Assembly (NCBI RefSeq): GCF_015207705.1
Contig: NZ_JADEWI010000003.1
Span: 62,001 to 126,000, forward strand
DNA: 64,000 nucleotides
DNA from: Nostoc sp. LEGE 06077
GTDB taxonomy: Bacteria > Cyanobacteriota > Cyanobacteriia > Cyanobacteriales > Nostocaceae
Direction of reading: 5' to 3'
Of the stretch, positions 43,281-51,948 are shown piece after piece (the first letter of the stretch is position 1; each line of letters begins with the position of its first letter). The notes under the pieces are model-generated. The model did not search any database and was not told the DNA's origin. It saw only the letters and a program-made list of their open reading frames with translations. Made by a program: the position numbers and the translations under genes.

Positions 43281-44723
43281 TTACGACATGAAAAAACGCG
43301 TGGGAGAATTTGCTCTAATTTCAAAACTATTGAGATAACCTACTGGGTTGCTAGGATCAAAAGGTTTTTTGTCTATAAATACTTCTGGTGGTTCGACTTT
43401 ATAATCATCCTTGGGACACTCAATGCCCATTTCAGAGGTTATCTCTCGATATAAATCTGTTCTCCAACCTTGTGCGGCTAATTCCTCGGAATCCTTAGGA
43501 AATTCTTTGATTTGTCCCCATCTAGCAGCTTGCGTCATTAACCAAATACTTCTTGACTGCCACATAAATGTTGAGTGTTCGTTTGGTTCTTTGGGTAAGT
43601 TGTCGGGAATATCGTAGAAGATGGTGGTATCAGCAGATGCGATGGTGCGGTCTTTGCCATCAAAGCCACCATAGTTGTAACTTCCTAAAATGCCTGGGGC
43701 TGTAAATTTGGTAATTGGTGCGCCCTGTTTTTTCGGTCTCGCACCTGTAAAGGAACGGTCGGTAAGTAGTTCGGCGACTTCTTGGCGATTTTCTGGTTTG
43801 CTGCAATATTGGCAAGCTTCAATCATCGCCTTTACCAGAGAACGATAAGTTTTGGGATATTTGTCGATGAAGGGTTCCATCACACCTAATAATCTATCTG
43901 GGTGTCCTAACCAAACTTCTTTGCCTTGGGCGAAGGTAAAGCCAATGTTTTCGTTACCTGTAATGGCTCTAGTATTCCAAGGTTCGGCTACCATATAAGC
44001 TTGCATTGCCCCAATTCGCACGTTTGTCACCATTTGGGGAGGCGGGACGATAATGACGCGAAATTCTTTGAGAGGATCAACACCAGCCGCCGCAGATATG
44101 TAACGCACGAAGTATTCGTAAATCGCGGAACTCAGAACTACTGCCCAAACTTTATTTTCGGCTGGTTGTTTGTCAAAGTAGGCGCGGAAATCTTTACCAA
44201 AGGCTGCTAATGCGCCGTCACCATATTGTTGTTGATACTCATACCACGGACGCAAGCCAAAATCCCACATAGCTTTGTTCATCGTCATAGCGTTACCGTG
44301 GCGGTGAATGGTCATAGCTGCACATAAGGGTGCGTGGCGTGCGCCTTCCGCCCCAATTCTGGCGTTGGTGACAGCACCCGATACGACGGGGGAAGCATCT
44401 AAACGACCAAAAATTAGACCATCGCGGGAAGTTGCCCAACTAGCTTCTCGGTTGAGTTTGACGTTTAAGCCATACTTGCGAAAGAAACCTTTTTTCCAGG
44501 CGATCGCAAATGGCGCACAATCATTAACAGGAACGTAACCAACGGTAATATCCGGTTTTTCTAAGTCTTGAGATTTGACTACGGGTTGAACGGCTAAGGC
44601 TTCTTCTGTCAGTCCTGATGCAGATCTATCAGCGGAAATTCCACAGGATGATAAAGCAATTCCGGCTGTTGTTGTGCCAATCCCTAAGAGAAAGTCTCTT
44701 CTAGTCCAGATATTATCATCCAT
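43281..44723 (-). CDS. ABC transporter substrate-binding protein (NrtA/CmpA family)
   Basis: A 480-aa lipoprotein. The N-terminus has a Tat-type motif RRDFLLG and a lipobox LSSC (Cys27). The body matches NrtA/CmpA-like proteins: ITVGYVPVNDCAPFAIAWKKGFF, LNREASWATSRDGLIFGRLDA, and a long C-terminal part ending SPTRFFMS. Nrt and Cmp proteins bind nitrate or bicarbonate; the ligand here cannot be fixed from sequence. It is separated from the upstream permease by 256 bp of repeat DNA. Confidence 0.92.
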   Translation of the reverse strand: MDDNIWTRRDFLLGIGTTTAGIALSSCGISADRSASGLTEEALAVQPVVKSQDLEKPDITVGYVPVNDCAPFAIAWKKGFFRKYGLNVKLNREASWATSRDGLIFGRLDASPVVSGAVTNARIGAEGARHAPLCAAMTIHRHGNAMTMNKAMWDFGLRPWYEYQQQYGDGALAAFGKDFRAYFDKQPAENKVWAVVLSSAIYEYFVRYISAAAGVDPLKEFRVIIVPPPQMVTNVRIGAMQAYMVAEPWNTRAITGNENIGFTFAQGKEVWLGHPDRLLGVMEPFIDKYPKTYRSLVKAMIEACQYCSKPENRQEVAELLTDRSFTGARPKKQGAPITKFTAPGILGSYNYGGFDGKDRTIASADTTIFYDIPDNLPKEPNEHSTFMWQSRSIWLMTQAARWGQIKEFPKDSEELAAQGWRTDLYREITSEMGIECPKDDYKVEPPEVFIDKKPFDPSNPVGYLNSFEIRANSPTRFFMS

Positions 44724-44775
44724 TTTTGTAGCTCCAGATTAGGTTCGCGCAGAGGTAAATTAACGTCAGTTGGAT

Positions 44776-44940
44776 AAACCTCTCCCCAACCCCTCTCCGA
44801 TGCGGAGAGGGGCAAAAAATATTTGTAGTTTATAGAAAGAATCAGGTTTTCAAAGCCTCTCCCACCGTGGGGGAGCCAGCGCCGTGGGCGGCTTTGCCGA
44901 CTTGAGGCGACTGGCGTGAGAGGTTTGGAGAGGGGTTTTG
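44776..44940. mobile_element. MITE-like repeat with nested palindrome between permease and binding-protein genes
   Basis: Outer inverted repeats AAACCTCTCCCCAACCCCTC and GTTTGGAGAGGGGTTTT flank the element. A nested unit of about 45 bp (GCCAGCGCCGTGGGCGGC to CGACTTGAGGCGACTGGCG, 44877-44920) recurs in opposite orientation at 59074-59115. Confidence 0.75.
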
Positions 44941-44979
44941 AACATCCTTACTTTATGTATTGATTGCTGCTGAATTCTG

Positions 44980-45831
44980 TTATTTCGCTGTTGTTGGGCG
45001 ATGAGTTACTAATTCTTGGAGTTTACCCACGGCGAAATCGAGAATTAGTCCAGTGACACCAATGACAAATACAGCCAAGAATACTGAACTGAGATTTAAG
45101 CGACTCCATTCATCCCAAACAAAGAAGCCGATACCAATACCACCCGTCAGCATTTCGACGGCGACGATAACTAACCAAGCTATTCCTAAACTAATTCGCA
45201 AGCCTGTGAAGATATAAGGCAAACTAGCAGGCCAAATAATTTTGGTGATTCTGCGCCAGCGTGGCATTTCTAACACCTGTGCCACATCTATATAATCTTT
45301 GGGAACGCTGGCAACTCCGAGGGCTGTGTTGATAATTGTCGGCCACAAGGAGGTGATGAAAATGACGAAAATTGCGGAGGGATCTGCCAAATTGAAGATT
45401 GATAAAGCAATTGGCAACCAAGCCAAGGGCGACACGGGTTTAAATATCTGAATGATGGGGTTGAGGGCTAACATTGCTGGCTTAGACATCCCAATGAGAA
45501 AGCCCAAGGGAATGGCGACGACTGCACCTAACAAAAAACCAATCAAAACGCGGCGGAGACTCGCAATTAACAGCCAGCCAATACCCAAGTTACCCGGCCC
45601 GCGTTGATAAAACGGATGCAAAATATAGTCTAAATTGGCAATTAAAGCTTCTGGTGGCGTGGGCATTAATTCATCGTTAATTAAAGCAACCACCCACCAC
45701 AGCAAGATAATTCCTAAAAAACCTAAGATTGGTAAAAAGACGACATCCTTAATGATGACGGGCTTCGTTTTTTGCCATACAGCTTTACCGGCGATCGCCG
45801 CGATCGCTGCTAAATTTAATTGTAATATCAT
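44980..45831 (-). CDS. ABC transporter permease (NrtB/CmpB/SsuC type)
   Basis: A 283-aa permease with six membrane helices. The coupling-helix region LEMPRWRRITKIIWPASLPYIFTGLRISLG is typical of nitrate/sulfonate/bicarbonate importers. The ATG at 45831 is preferred over a TTG at 45843. It is the first gene of the operon and follows the c-di-AMP riboswitch at 45929-46138. The gene order permease-binding protein-ATPase differs from the usual nrtA-first order. Confidence 0.92.
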   Translation of the reverse strand: MILQLNLAAIAAIAGKAVWQKTKPVIIKDVVFLPILGFLGIILLWWVVALINDELMPTPPEALIANLDYILHPFYQRGPGNLGIGWLLIASLRRVLIGFLLGAVVAIPLGFLIGMSKPAMLALNPIIQIFKPVSPLAWLPIALSIFNLADPSAIFVIFITSLWPTIINTALGVASVPKDYIDVAQVLEMPRWRRITKIIWPASLPYIFTGLRISLGIAWLVIVAVEMLTGGIGIGFFVWDEWSRLNLSSVFLAVFVIGVTGLILDFAVGKLQELVTHRPTTAK

Positions 45832-45928
45832 CTTTAACCCCAACAGGTTTTAGTACAGGTACAAAAATATGAGCAGTACCAGCCTTGGACACTGATGAGA
45901 TCAAAACATTATCAAAATGCTATCTCTT

Positions 45929-46138
45929 CAGTCTCCTCTCAATGCCTACGAAGTTAGCTGACGGGCTAGGGCTGAGAGATGCCCCTCTCTTACAAGTGCT
46001 GAGTAATGAGTGCTGAGTTGAATTATTAATCACTCTGTACTTTTTACTTAACCTTTCTATGAGATACGCCCCAAAATTTGGTTCCTCCGCTTCAGCGTTT
46101 GCGTAATTTGACGCGCTGAATTAGGCTGACTTACTCGA
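45929..46138 (-). promoter_or_regulatory. ydaO-type c-di-AMP riboswitch upstream of the ABC transporter operon
   Basis: On the - strand the region reads AGCCTAATTC, a strong GCTGAAGC-closing hairpin, CGGAGGAACCAAATTTTGGGGC, then CCCGTCAGCTAACTTCGTAGGC and GAGAGG. This is the same conserved core as the copy at 42230. An insertion of about 70 bases containing ACTCAGCACT-type Nostoc repeats lengthens one peripheral arm. It ends about 100 bases before the permease start. Confidence 0.92.
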
Positions 46139-46464
46139 ATTGTCAATAATATAGCGAAATATAACATTGCTGTCTAGTAAAAACAACTTCTGAGGATAGA
46201 TTCTATTTGTTGATGCAACCTAACTTAGGCACCGTTTGGGTTAGTAATAGCGCGTAACACAGATGCAGCCTTGCGCTTGATTAGTACTGATAGCCAGATT
46301 TACAAAAAACTCAAAACTAATAGGTAAAATCTATCTCTATGATTAGGTGATCTCTTTCTTGATGTAGTTGAATTATTCCGTTAAGTTTGCACAAAAAACT
46401 CTGTTCTCGATAAACTAGTTCTAGATCAAAATTACTTAACTAAATCTATACAAAATTTAACGTA
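46139..46464. other. divergent intergenic region
   Basis: About 325 bp of AT-rich DNA. It should hold the promoter of the riboswitch-led operon (- strand) and that of the kinase gene (+ strand). No gene or clear repeat is seen. Confidence 0.45.
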
Positions 46465-47655
46465 ATGGATTTTAGTCTCTTGCTGGCTGAAAATACTAAC
46501 AGTATCATCGAGAAATGGATAGCAGCAGTCCGTCAAGATAGGCAGATTGAAAGTGCTGATGACTTGTCTTACACAGCGATTAAGAATCATATTCCTGATA
46601 TTTTTCAAGCAATGATTAGTGTACTTGCAGAAACTCAGGTTAGTGATATCAAGTCCATACTCACAGCCAGTTGGCAGCATGGGTTACTCCGGGCGGAACA
46701 GGGGTTTGATCCGACAGAAATTGCGAGAGAATATCGTCTGTTGCGAATAGTAATATTTGATACTTTAGAGGCGGATTTATTACAAGGAAGTCCAGCGGAA
46801 ATTGTGCGCTATATGCGTTTAATTGATGCTGTCATAGATGAAGCGATCGCGCGATGTTTTAAGAGTTATGTTGATGAGCGTTTGCGAGAATTAAAGCATC
46901 TACATTTATCATTAACTCTGCATAATGAAGAACTCTCACGCTTAATTAATGCCAATCAAGACACATTTTCCCAACTAGCCCACGAACTAAAACATCCCCT
47001 AACATCGATTATTGGCTATTCTGATTTATTTTTAAGACAACAAAAACGTAACTCTGACATAAAAGATACCTATACTAATTTAGAACATATTGAGCGTGTA
47101 TTACGTAATGGTAGACACTTATTGCGCTTAATTAATGATGTATTAGAAGTATCCAGATATGATGCGGGTAAAGTACAGCTAAAAGTTTCACCCACCAATG
47201 TTCAAGAATTGGTAATTAATGTGTGTGAAATGTTAGAGCCTTTAGCAGAAGAGAAAGATTTACAAATTATTGTAGAGTGCGATCGCTGTCCCCAAAAAGT
47301 GCTAACAGATGAGTTTCAATTACAACAAATTATTAGCAATCTTGTCAGTAATGCGATTCGCTATACAGAGTCAGGTACGGTAACGATAGTATGTCAAACC
47401 TTAGATGGCGATAGCTGGTTATTTACCGTTGCTGATACAGGAATTGGGATAGCGCCAGAAAACCAAGAACGGGTATTTGAACCCTATTATCGTGTAAATA
47501 AAAGCGATCGCGCCTACTTCCCCGATAGTACAGGATTAGGGCTGGCGATCGTTTCTCGGTTAGTAAAATTACTTCAAGGTGAAATTAATCTCAAATCTCA
47601 GCTAGGCGTTGGTTCCACCTTTACTGTCACTTTCCCCTTAAAAATCAATATCTGA
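46465..47655 (+). CDS. histidine kinase with RsbR-type N-terminal domain
   Basis: A 396-aa protein. Residues 1-140 form an all-helical region like the RsbRD N-terminal domain (LLAENTNSIIEKWIAAVRQD; LRAEQGFDPTEIAREYRLLR). The kinase core has the H-box FSQLAHELKHPLTSIIGYSDLF, the N box ISNLVSNAIRYTESG, G1 DTGIGIAPENQ, F box FEPYYRV and G2 STGLGLAIVSRLV. All catalytic residues look intact, and there is no membrane helix. The next gene encodes a small membrane protein that could be a partner. Confidence 0.9.
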   Translation: MDFSLLLAENTNSIIEKWIAAVRQDRQIESADDLSYTAIKNHIPDIFQAMISVLAETQVSDIKSILTASWQHGLLRAEQGFDPTEIAREYRLLRIVIFDTLEADLLQGSPAEIVRYMRLIDAVIDEAIARCFKSYVDERLRELKHLHLSLTLHNEELSRLINANQDTFSQLAHELKHPLTSIIGYSDLFLRQQKRNSDIKDTYTNLEHIERVLRNGRHLLRLINDVLEVSRYDAGKVQLKVSPTNVQELVINVCEMLEPLAEEKDLQIIVECDRCPQKVLTDEFQLQQIISNLVSNAIRYTESGTVTIVCQTLDGDSWLFTVADTGIGIAPENQERVFEPYYRVNKSDRAYFPDSTGLGLAIVSRLVKLLQGEINLKSQLGVGSTFTVTFPLKINI

Positions 47656-47745
47656 CAGAACTAATTACATCCTTCACAAGTTCCTCAGATTTTTTGCCTA
47701 AATTAAAAACTGGACAATCATAACAGGGACTTGTGAGGCTTGATG

Positions 47746-48195
47746 ATGGTTAATTACAGAGAAAGAATCATCGCACTTTGGACAGCATTTCTCCTAGGGA
47801 TATTGTTTCACACTCAACTAGGATTAATGCCACTATTTCACGGCTTATCAGTAGCCGAATCACAACACGCCTCACAACTCAGCGATATTTCTATCATTAT
47901 GTGGCTAATGCTGGGATTTTTTGTCATCCCAATGTTCGCAATAATTAGCACTTCTTTTGCTAATTCTAAGCGCGATCGCGTGTTGCATTTTGCATTGACT
48001 GTGTTTTATAGCGTTATGAATTTGCTTCATCTTGTGGCAGATTTATTTGTGCAGCCAATTCTGTGGTATCAGATAACCTTGATGGTGATTTTATTCCTCA
48101 TCGGTTTGTTATTAAACCTTGTGTCTTTTCAATGGATGAAAGCACAACCAAAAAGTCATAAACCACAACCAAGGCTAACATCTTATCAATCTTAG
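47746..48195 (+). CDS. small integral membrane protein
   Basis: About 149 residues with four predicted helices (TAFLLGILFHTQLG; MWLMLGFFVIPMFAII; FALTVFYSVMNLLHLVADLF; ITLMVILFLIGLLLNL) and a basic tail. No named family is recognised. The start is one of two consecutive ATGs; the second, seven bases after GAGG, is used here. It lies 90 bp after the kinase gene. Confidence 0.7.
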   Translation: MVNYRERIIALWTAFLLGILFHTQLGLMPLFHGLSVAESQHASQLSDISIIMWLMLGFFVIPMFAIISTSFANSKRDRVLHFALTVFYSVMNLLHLVADLFVQPILWYQITLMVILFLIGLLLNLVSFQWMKAQPKSHKPQPRLTSYQS

Positions 48196-48210
48196 AAGTT
48201 AGATAAATCT

Positions 48211-48939
48211 CTACAACTTACCTTCTTGCTTCAACTTAGCTAGTGCTTTTTCAGCAGCATCTTTTTCAGCTTCTTTTTTGTTGCGTCCTGTGCCTATTCC
48301 AAGTGGTGCCTTGTATCCTTCAACAAATACTTTAGCTCTAAATTCTGGTGCATGATCTGGAAGATCAGGTTCAGGAGATGTTTCATACTTGGGAGGAGTG
48401 GTAATATTTCGGCTATGTACCCATTCCTGCAAGCGATTTTTTGAGTCTACATTCGAGCGAGATACAATAGTTGGTTCAGGTACAGAGTCAAACAGTTTTT
48501 CAACAATAGGTCGTACTGCTTCAATATCACGGTTTTTATATATAAAATAAGCACCAAATACAGCTTCAAAAGCACTACTAAGTAAGTTATGATTGTCATG
48601 ACCACCATCTCGAATTGCACCTTGTCCTAAACGCATTTCCTTTTTTATCCCTACATCAAGAGCAAATTTAGCTAATTGCTTTTCATCTACTAATGCAGAA
48701 CGCAACCGTGTTAATTCATCCTCTCCTTTTTTCTTGTATTTATGATAAAGATATTCACCACTTAAGAAGTTGAGTATAGCATCACCAAGAAATTCTAAGC
48801 GTTCATTATGTTCTTTTTCTGGGTGTTCATTCACATAAGAACGATGGGTAAGTGCTTGATCTGAAAGTAACCGGTCTTTTCCTGTTAAGTCTTTTCCTGT
48901 TAAGTCTTTTCCTTTTAAGAAGTTCAAAAATTCGTGCAT
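48211..48939 (-). CDS. rnc: ribonuclease III
   Basis: A 242-aa RNase III. The catalytic signature NERLEFLGDAIL is intact and the downstream acidic block SSAFEAVFGAYF is present. A C-terminal dsRNA-binding domain follows (SKNRLQEWVHSRN to EAEKDAAEKALAKLKQEG). The enzyme cleaves double-stranded RNA in rRNA and mRNA processing. The N-terminus contains a tandem GKDLTGKDLTGKD repeat from an 18-bp DNA duplication. Confidence 0.95.
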   Translation of the reverse strand: MHEFLNFLKGKDLTGKDLTGKDRLLSDQALTHRSYVNEHPEKEHNERLEFLGDAILNFLSGEYLYHKYKKKGEDELTRLRSALVDEKQLAKFALDVGIKKEMRLGQGAIRDGGHDNHNLLSSAFEAVFGAYFIYKNRDIEAVRPIVEKLFDSVPEPTIVSRSNVDSKNRLQEWVHSRNITTPPKYETSPEPDLPDHAPEFRAKVFVEGYKAPLGIGTGRNKKEAEKDAAEKALAKLKQEGKL

Positions 48940-49046
48940 TTTTATATTTCTGGCGTTTGTAAATCGAATTAAGTGAAAAGGTGGGCAAGTATTAGCCCAC
49001 TCACAAGAAGTATTTCTAAATTAGGGAGAACCTTTCAAAAAGTTCC

Positions 49047-49286
49047 CTAAACAAAACCTAAATAGGAAGGAGGACTGAAACTATCTCCGCGAAAATTATT
49101 GCAACGAAAACAAGCAATAACGAGATTATTATTCGAGTGATCTCCACCCCAACGAAGAGGAGTTAAATGATCTAAAGTCATTTCATATTCCCAAAGATAC
49201 CGATTACACCAATGGCAGCAATCTCCATCTCTTTCTCTAATTTGCTGTCTCTTGCGGCGTTTACGTTGAGAATTCATTCTGCCCAT
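49047..49286 (-). CDS. small HNH endonuclease
   Basis: A 79-aa protein consisting of a basic N-terminus and one HNH motif: CCHWCNRYLWEYEMTLDHLTPLRWGGDHSNNNLVIACFRCNNFRG. Stand-alone HNH proteins of this size occur in many cyanobacteria; the biological role is unknown. Confidence 0.85.
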   Translation of the reverse strand: MGRMNSQRKRRKRQQIRERDGDCCHWCNRYLWEYEMTLDHLTPLRWGGDHSNNNLVIACFRCNNFRGDSFSPPSYLGFV

Positions 49287-49674
49287 TTTTCTGTAGATTC
49301 TTGATTTGTGCTTACTCCGCAGCTTTGGTAAATCAAGTATTTCTCATTCTAGAAATTTCATACAATTAAATTTCTAGTAAGCAACACTCTTTCGAGAATA
49401 TCCACATCACAAAAATTGAATTTATTCCACTCTTGATGAGTAGAAATGTAATCGCTTCAAAAGTTAGGATATACATTAACAACTATCCACAAGGAAGGCG
49501 TAACAAAATCTAAAGCTACGCCCACCTAATGGGCTTTCGTTTTTCCAAAACTATCAGTTTGACCTTTTTAAGTTTAAAGGATAAATCCTAGACTGCGTTG
49601 CAAAAACTATAAACGTATAATTGTAGGAATGTCAAGTATTTACTTGTTATTTTTTATGAATCAATTTAAAAAAA
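49287..49674. other. intergenic region with an orphan + strand terminator
   Basis: About 390 bp between two - strand genes. GCCCA (49520-49524) and TGGGC (49530-49534) followed by TTTCGTTTTT looks like a + strand terminator without an upstream gene, so a small RNA is possible. No ORF is evident. Confidence 0.35.
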
Positions 49675-50256
49675 TTAACTTTTTGGCAGAAATACCTTGC
49701 TTAACTCTAGCGACAAATCAGGGAAACAGGGTAACGCTACTACTTGATTAGGTAAAACGATTCGCCTATTTAAATAACCATATTTATCATGATTATCTTG
49801 ATAAGGTTCGCTGTAACACTCCAAATGATTATCGAACAAATTAAATATCCAATAATCTGAAATGCCAGCTTGAGCATAAAGAGGAATTTTCACATCTCGG
49901 TCATAACCTAAAGAAGAATCTGCTACTTCCATCACTAACAAAACATCATCAGGACTAGGGTGCGCCGATAGATAATTATCAGAGCGATTTTTAACAATGG
50001 TAAAATCAGGTTCTGGTTGGCTATTCGATGGAATGAAAATTGGATCTTGACACTGTAAAGTAGCTCTTTCTTCTACTAATTTTGGTAGTTCTCGCAATAA
50101 GTTTCTTAAACAAGTGGAATGAGCAGTACCTTTTGAGGCCATTTGAATAATTTCCCCGTAAATTAATTCAATGTGGTCATCTTCGTGAAAAAAGCCTAAT
50201 TCTGTAAGTTTGTGGTATTCATCCAGAGTGAAGCGTTTAGCTTGAGTTATGGTCAT
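49675..50256 (-). CDS. Uma2 family (DUF820) putative endonuclease
   Basis: About 193 residues with the Uma2 pattern: FTLDEYHKLTELGFFHEDD, IELIYGEIIQMASKGTAHS, QPEPDFTIVK (Asp), VLLVMEVADSSLGYDRDVK (Glu and Lys) and YWIFNLFDNHLECYSEP. This is a PD-(D/E)XK-like family with unsettled function. The ATG at 50256 is preferred over a TTG at 50271. Confidence 0.9.
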   Translation of the reverse strand: MTITQAKRFTLDEYHKLTELGFFHEDDHIELIYGEIIQMASKGTAHSTCLRNLLRELPKLVEERATLQCQDPIFIPSNSQPEPDFTIVKNRSDNYLSAHPSPDDVLLVMEVADSSLGYDRDVKIPLYAQAGISDYWIFNLFDNHLECYSEPYQDNHDKYGYLNRRIVLPNQVVALPCFPDLSLELSKVFLPKS

Positions 50257-50382
50257 AAATTTTACATCCAATAGAAATATAACTTCTTGATTGCTGTAAC
50301 CATTATTTTAAAAGAATTTAAAACAACTAACTACGGTTTGTTTTGAGCGATCGCACTCTATACAATTTCTCTTATCTTGATT

Positions 50383-50820
50383 TCACTCGCCGGAAATCTG
50401 CACAGATATAGTTCTTTGGCGTGGCCCATCTAATTCAAAAAATAGTACAGCTTGCCAAGTACCTAAAGCTAAATCACCATCCACAATAGGAATTACTTCA
50501 CTGGTATTTAACATCATTGCTAGTAGATGAGAATGGGCGTTCATTGGTTCATCTTCTGGAACATCTCGTAAATGCAAATCATTATGTAAATAACGGTCTG
50601 ATTCTGGTGCTAGTTTGCTGAAGAATACTTTGATATCTTCTAATAATCTGACTTCATTTTCATTGATAGCTAAGGCTGTAGTGGTGTGGCGCGAAAAAAC
50701 TAGAACTTGTCCGTTTTTAATTGATGTTTTAGCAATTAAATCTTTGATGTGCGGGGTGATGTTGTGAATATTAATTCCTGGTTCAGTGGCGATTTCGATT
50801 AATTGATGAATTATGGGCAT
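50383..50820 (-). CDS. YjbQ/UPF0047 family protein
   Basis: A 145-aa protein of the YjbQ family. NGQVLVFSRHTTTALAINENE, DRYLHNDLHLRD, NAHSHLLAMMLN and ALGTWQAVLFFELDGPRQRTI are the conserved blocks, with metal-binding His residues. E. coli YjbQ has reported thiamin phosphate synthase-like activity, but the cellular role is uncertain. Confidence 0.93.
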   Translation of the reverse strand: MPIIHQLIEIATEPGINIHNITPHIKDLIAKTSIKNGQVLVFSRHTTTALAINENEVRLLEDIKVFFSKLAPESDRYLHNDLHLRDVPEDEPMNAHSHLLAMMLNTSEVIPIVDGDLALGTWQAVLFFELDGPRQRTISVQISGE

Positions 50821-50973
50821 TTTGGGGAATTAAGATAATGTTCACATACTGAATGACTGAAAGTCGCAGCGATAAAAACCAAGTCCATCTATGCAGACTA
50901 AAAGAAATCCTACTCAAAAATGGAGCGATCGCCTCATAATTAAGAAAGATTAAGCTATGGTTAAAAACTCAAA

Positions 50974-51660
50974 ATGAGCCAAACAGCCCTAAATTTAGTA
51001 GCTATATCAATCTTTCTGATGACTTTTTCGGTATTGCTGGGGCCATTCATTAATTTATCGCCGACAATACCAGCACTCGCCACTTTCACTATCTTAGGAA
51101 TCGCCACCTTAGACAGTTTTAGCTTGCAAGGTAAGGGTGGAACTATTCTAGTAGATTGGATTGCGGGATTTTCGAGTGAACACCGCGATCGCATTATCCG
51201 TCATGAAGCGGGGCATTTTTTAGCAGCTTCTTTGCTGGGTATTCCCGTAACTGGCTACACTCTCAGCGCCTGGGAAGCTTGGAGAAAAGGACAACCGGGA
51301 CAAGGTGGTGTAGCGTTTAATGACGTTGAGTTAGCTGCACAACTAGAAAAAGGTTCCATTAGCGCCCAAATGCTAGATCGTTACTGCACAATGTGGATGG
51401 CTGGTTTGGCGGCGGAAGCTTTGGTATTTGATCGCGCCGAAGGTGGCGGTGATGATAAGGCTAAGTTAGCAGGAGTATTAAAAATCGTCGGTTTTTCAGA
51501 GTCAGCTTTTCAGCAAAAACAGCGGTTTCACATTCTCCAAGCAAAAACTCTCTTAGAAGAAAATTGGTCTAGTTATGAAGCCTTAGTTCAAGCCATGCAA
51601 CAACGTGCTTCTGTGGAAGAATGCCAAAGTGCGATCGCTAGTACAACAAGGCAAAAGTAA
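50974..51660 (+). CDS. FtsH-peptidase-like membrane protein without AAA domain
   Basis: A 228-aa protein with two N-terminal membrane helices (about 5-45), then an M41-like peptidase region with the zinc motif HEAGH (about residue 76) followed by FLAASLLGIPVTGYTL, and a helical part with MWMAGLAAEALVFDRAEGGGDDKAKL resembling the FtsH second zinc-ligand region. There is no AAA ATPase. Such short FtsH-like proteins are known in cyanobacteria and plastids; whether this one is proteolytic is open. Confidence 0.85.
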   Translation: MSQTALNLVAISIFLMTFSVLLGPFINLSPTIPALATFTILGIATLDSFSLQGKGGTILVDWIAGFSSEHRDRIIRHEAGHFLAASLLGIPVTGYTLSAWEAWRKGQPGQGGVAFNDVELAAQLEKGSISAQMLDRYCTMWMAGLAAEALVFDRAEGGGDDKAKLAGVLKIVGFSESAFQQKQRFHILQAKTLLEENWSSYEALVQAMQQRASVEECQSAIASTTRQK

Positions 51661-51772
51661 AAAGGAAAAAGAAAGAATCGTAATACCACAAGTCTTTTAG
51701 CAATTCCCGATAGTCTGTTTATTTACGCCAACCTGTACTAACTAGTACAAAATAAAAATCAAAATAGAGACG

Positions 51773-51890
51773 TTATAGCAATTCCCAAGCACATGAAATA
51801 CACCCCTCCCCAACCCTCCCCTTGCCAAGGGGAGGGTTGGGGAGGGGTAATTTTGTACCTCACTAGAGTCGGAAACGCTATATATATAAA
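51773..51890. mobile_element. MITE-like element with a 47-bp near-perfect palindrome
   Basis: Arms 51802-51824 and 51826-51848 are exact reverse complements of 23 bp (ACCCCTCCCCAACCCTCCCC and onward), one base apart. Weak outer repeats TATAGCAATTCC and GGAAACGCTATA flank them. It lies between convergent genes and could terminate both. Confidence 0.75.
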
Positions 51891-51948
51891 GTCTCTACAG
51901 GGAATGTTTTGATTCTGAATTTTGGCTTCTGACTTCTGCTATCAACTA

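Noticed and set aside
44000-44720. Idea that the binding protein is NrtA or CmpA proper
   Set aside because: Sequence style fits the family, but no nrtC/cmpC fusion ATPase or nir/nar genes are present, and the riboswitch points elsewhere, so no gene symbol was given.
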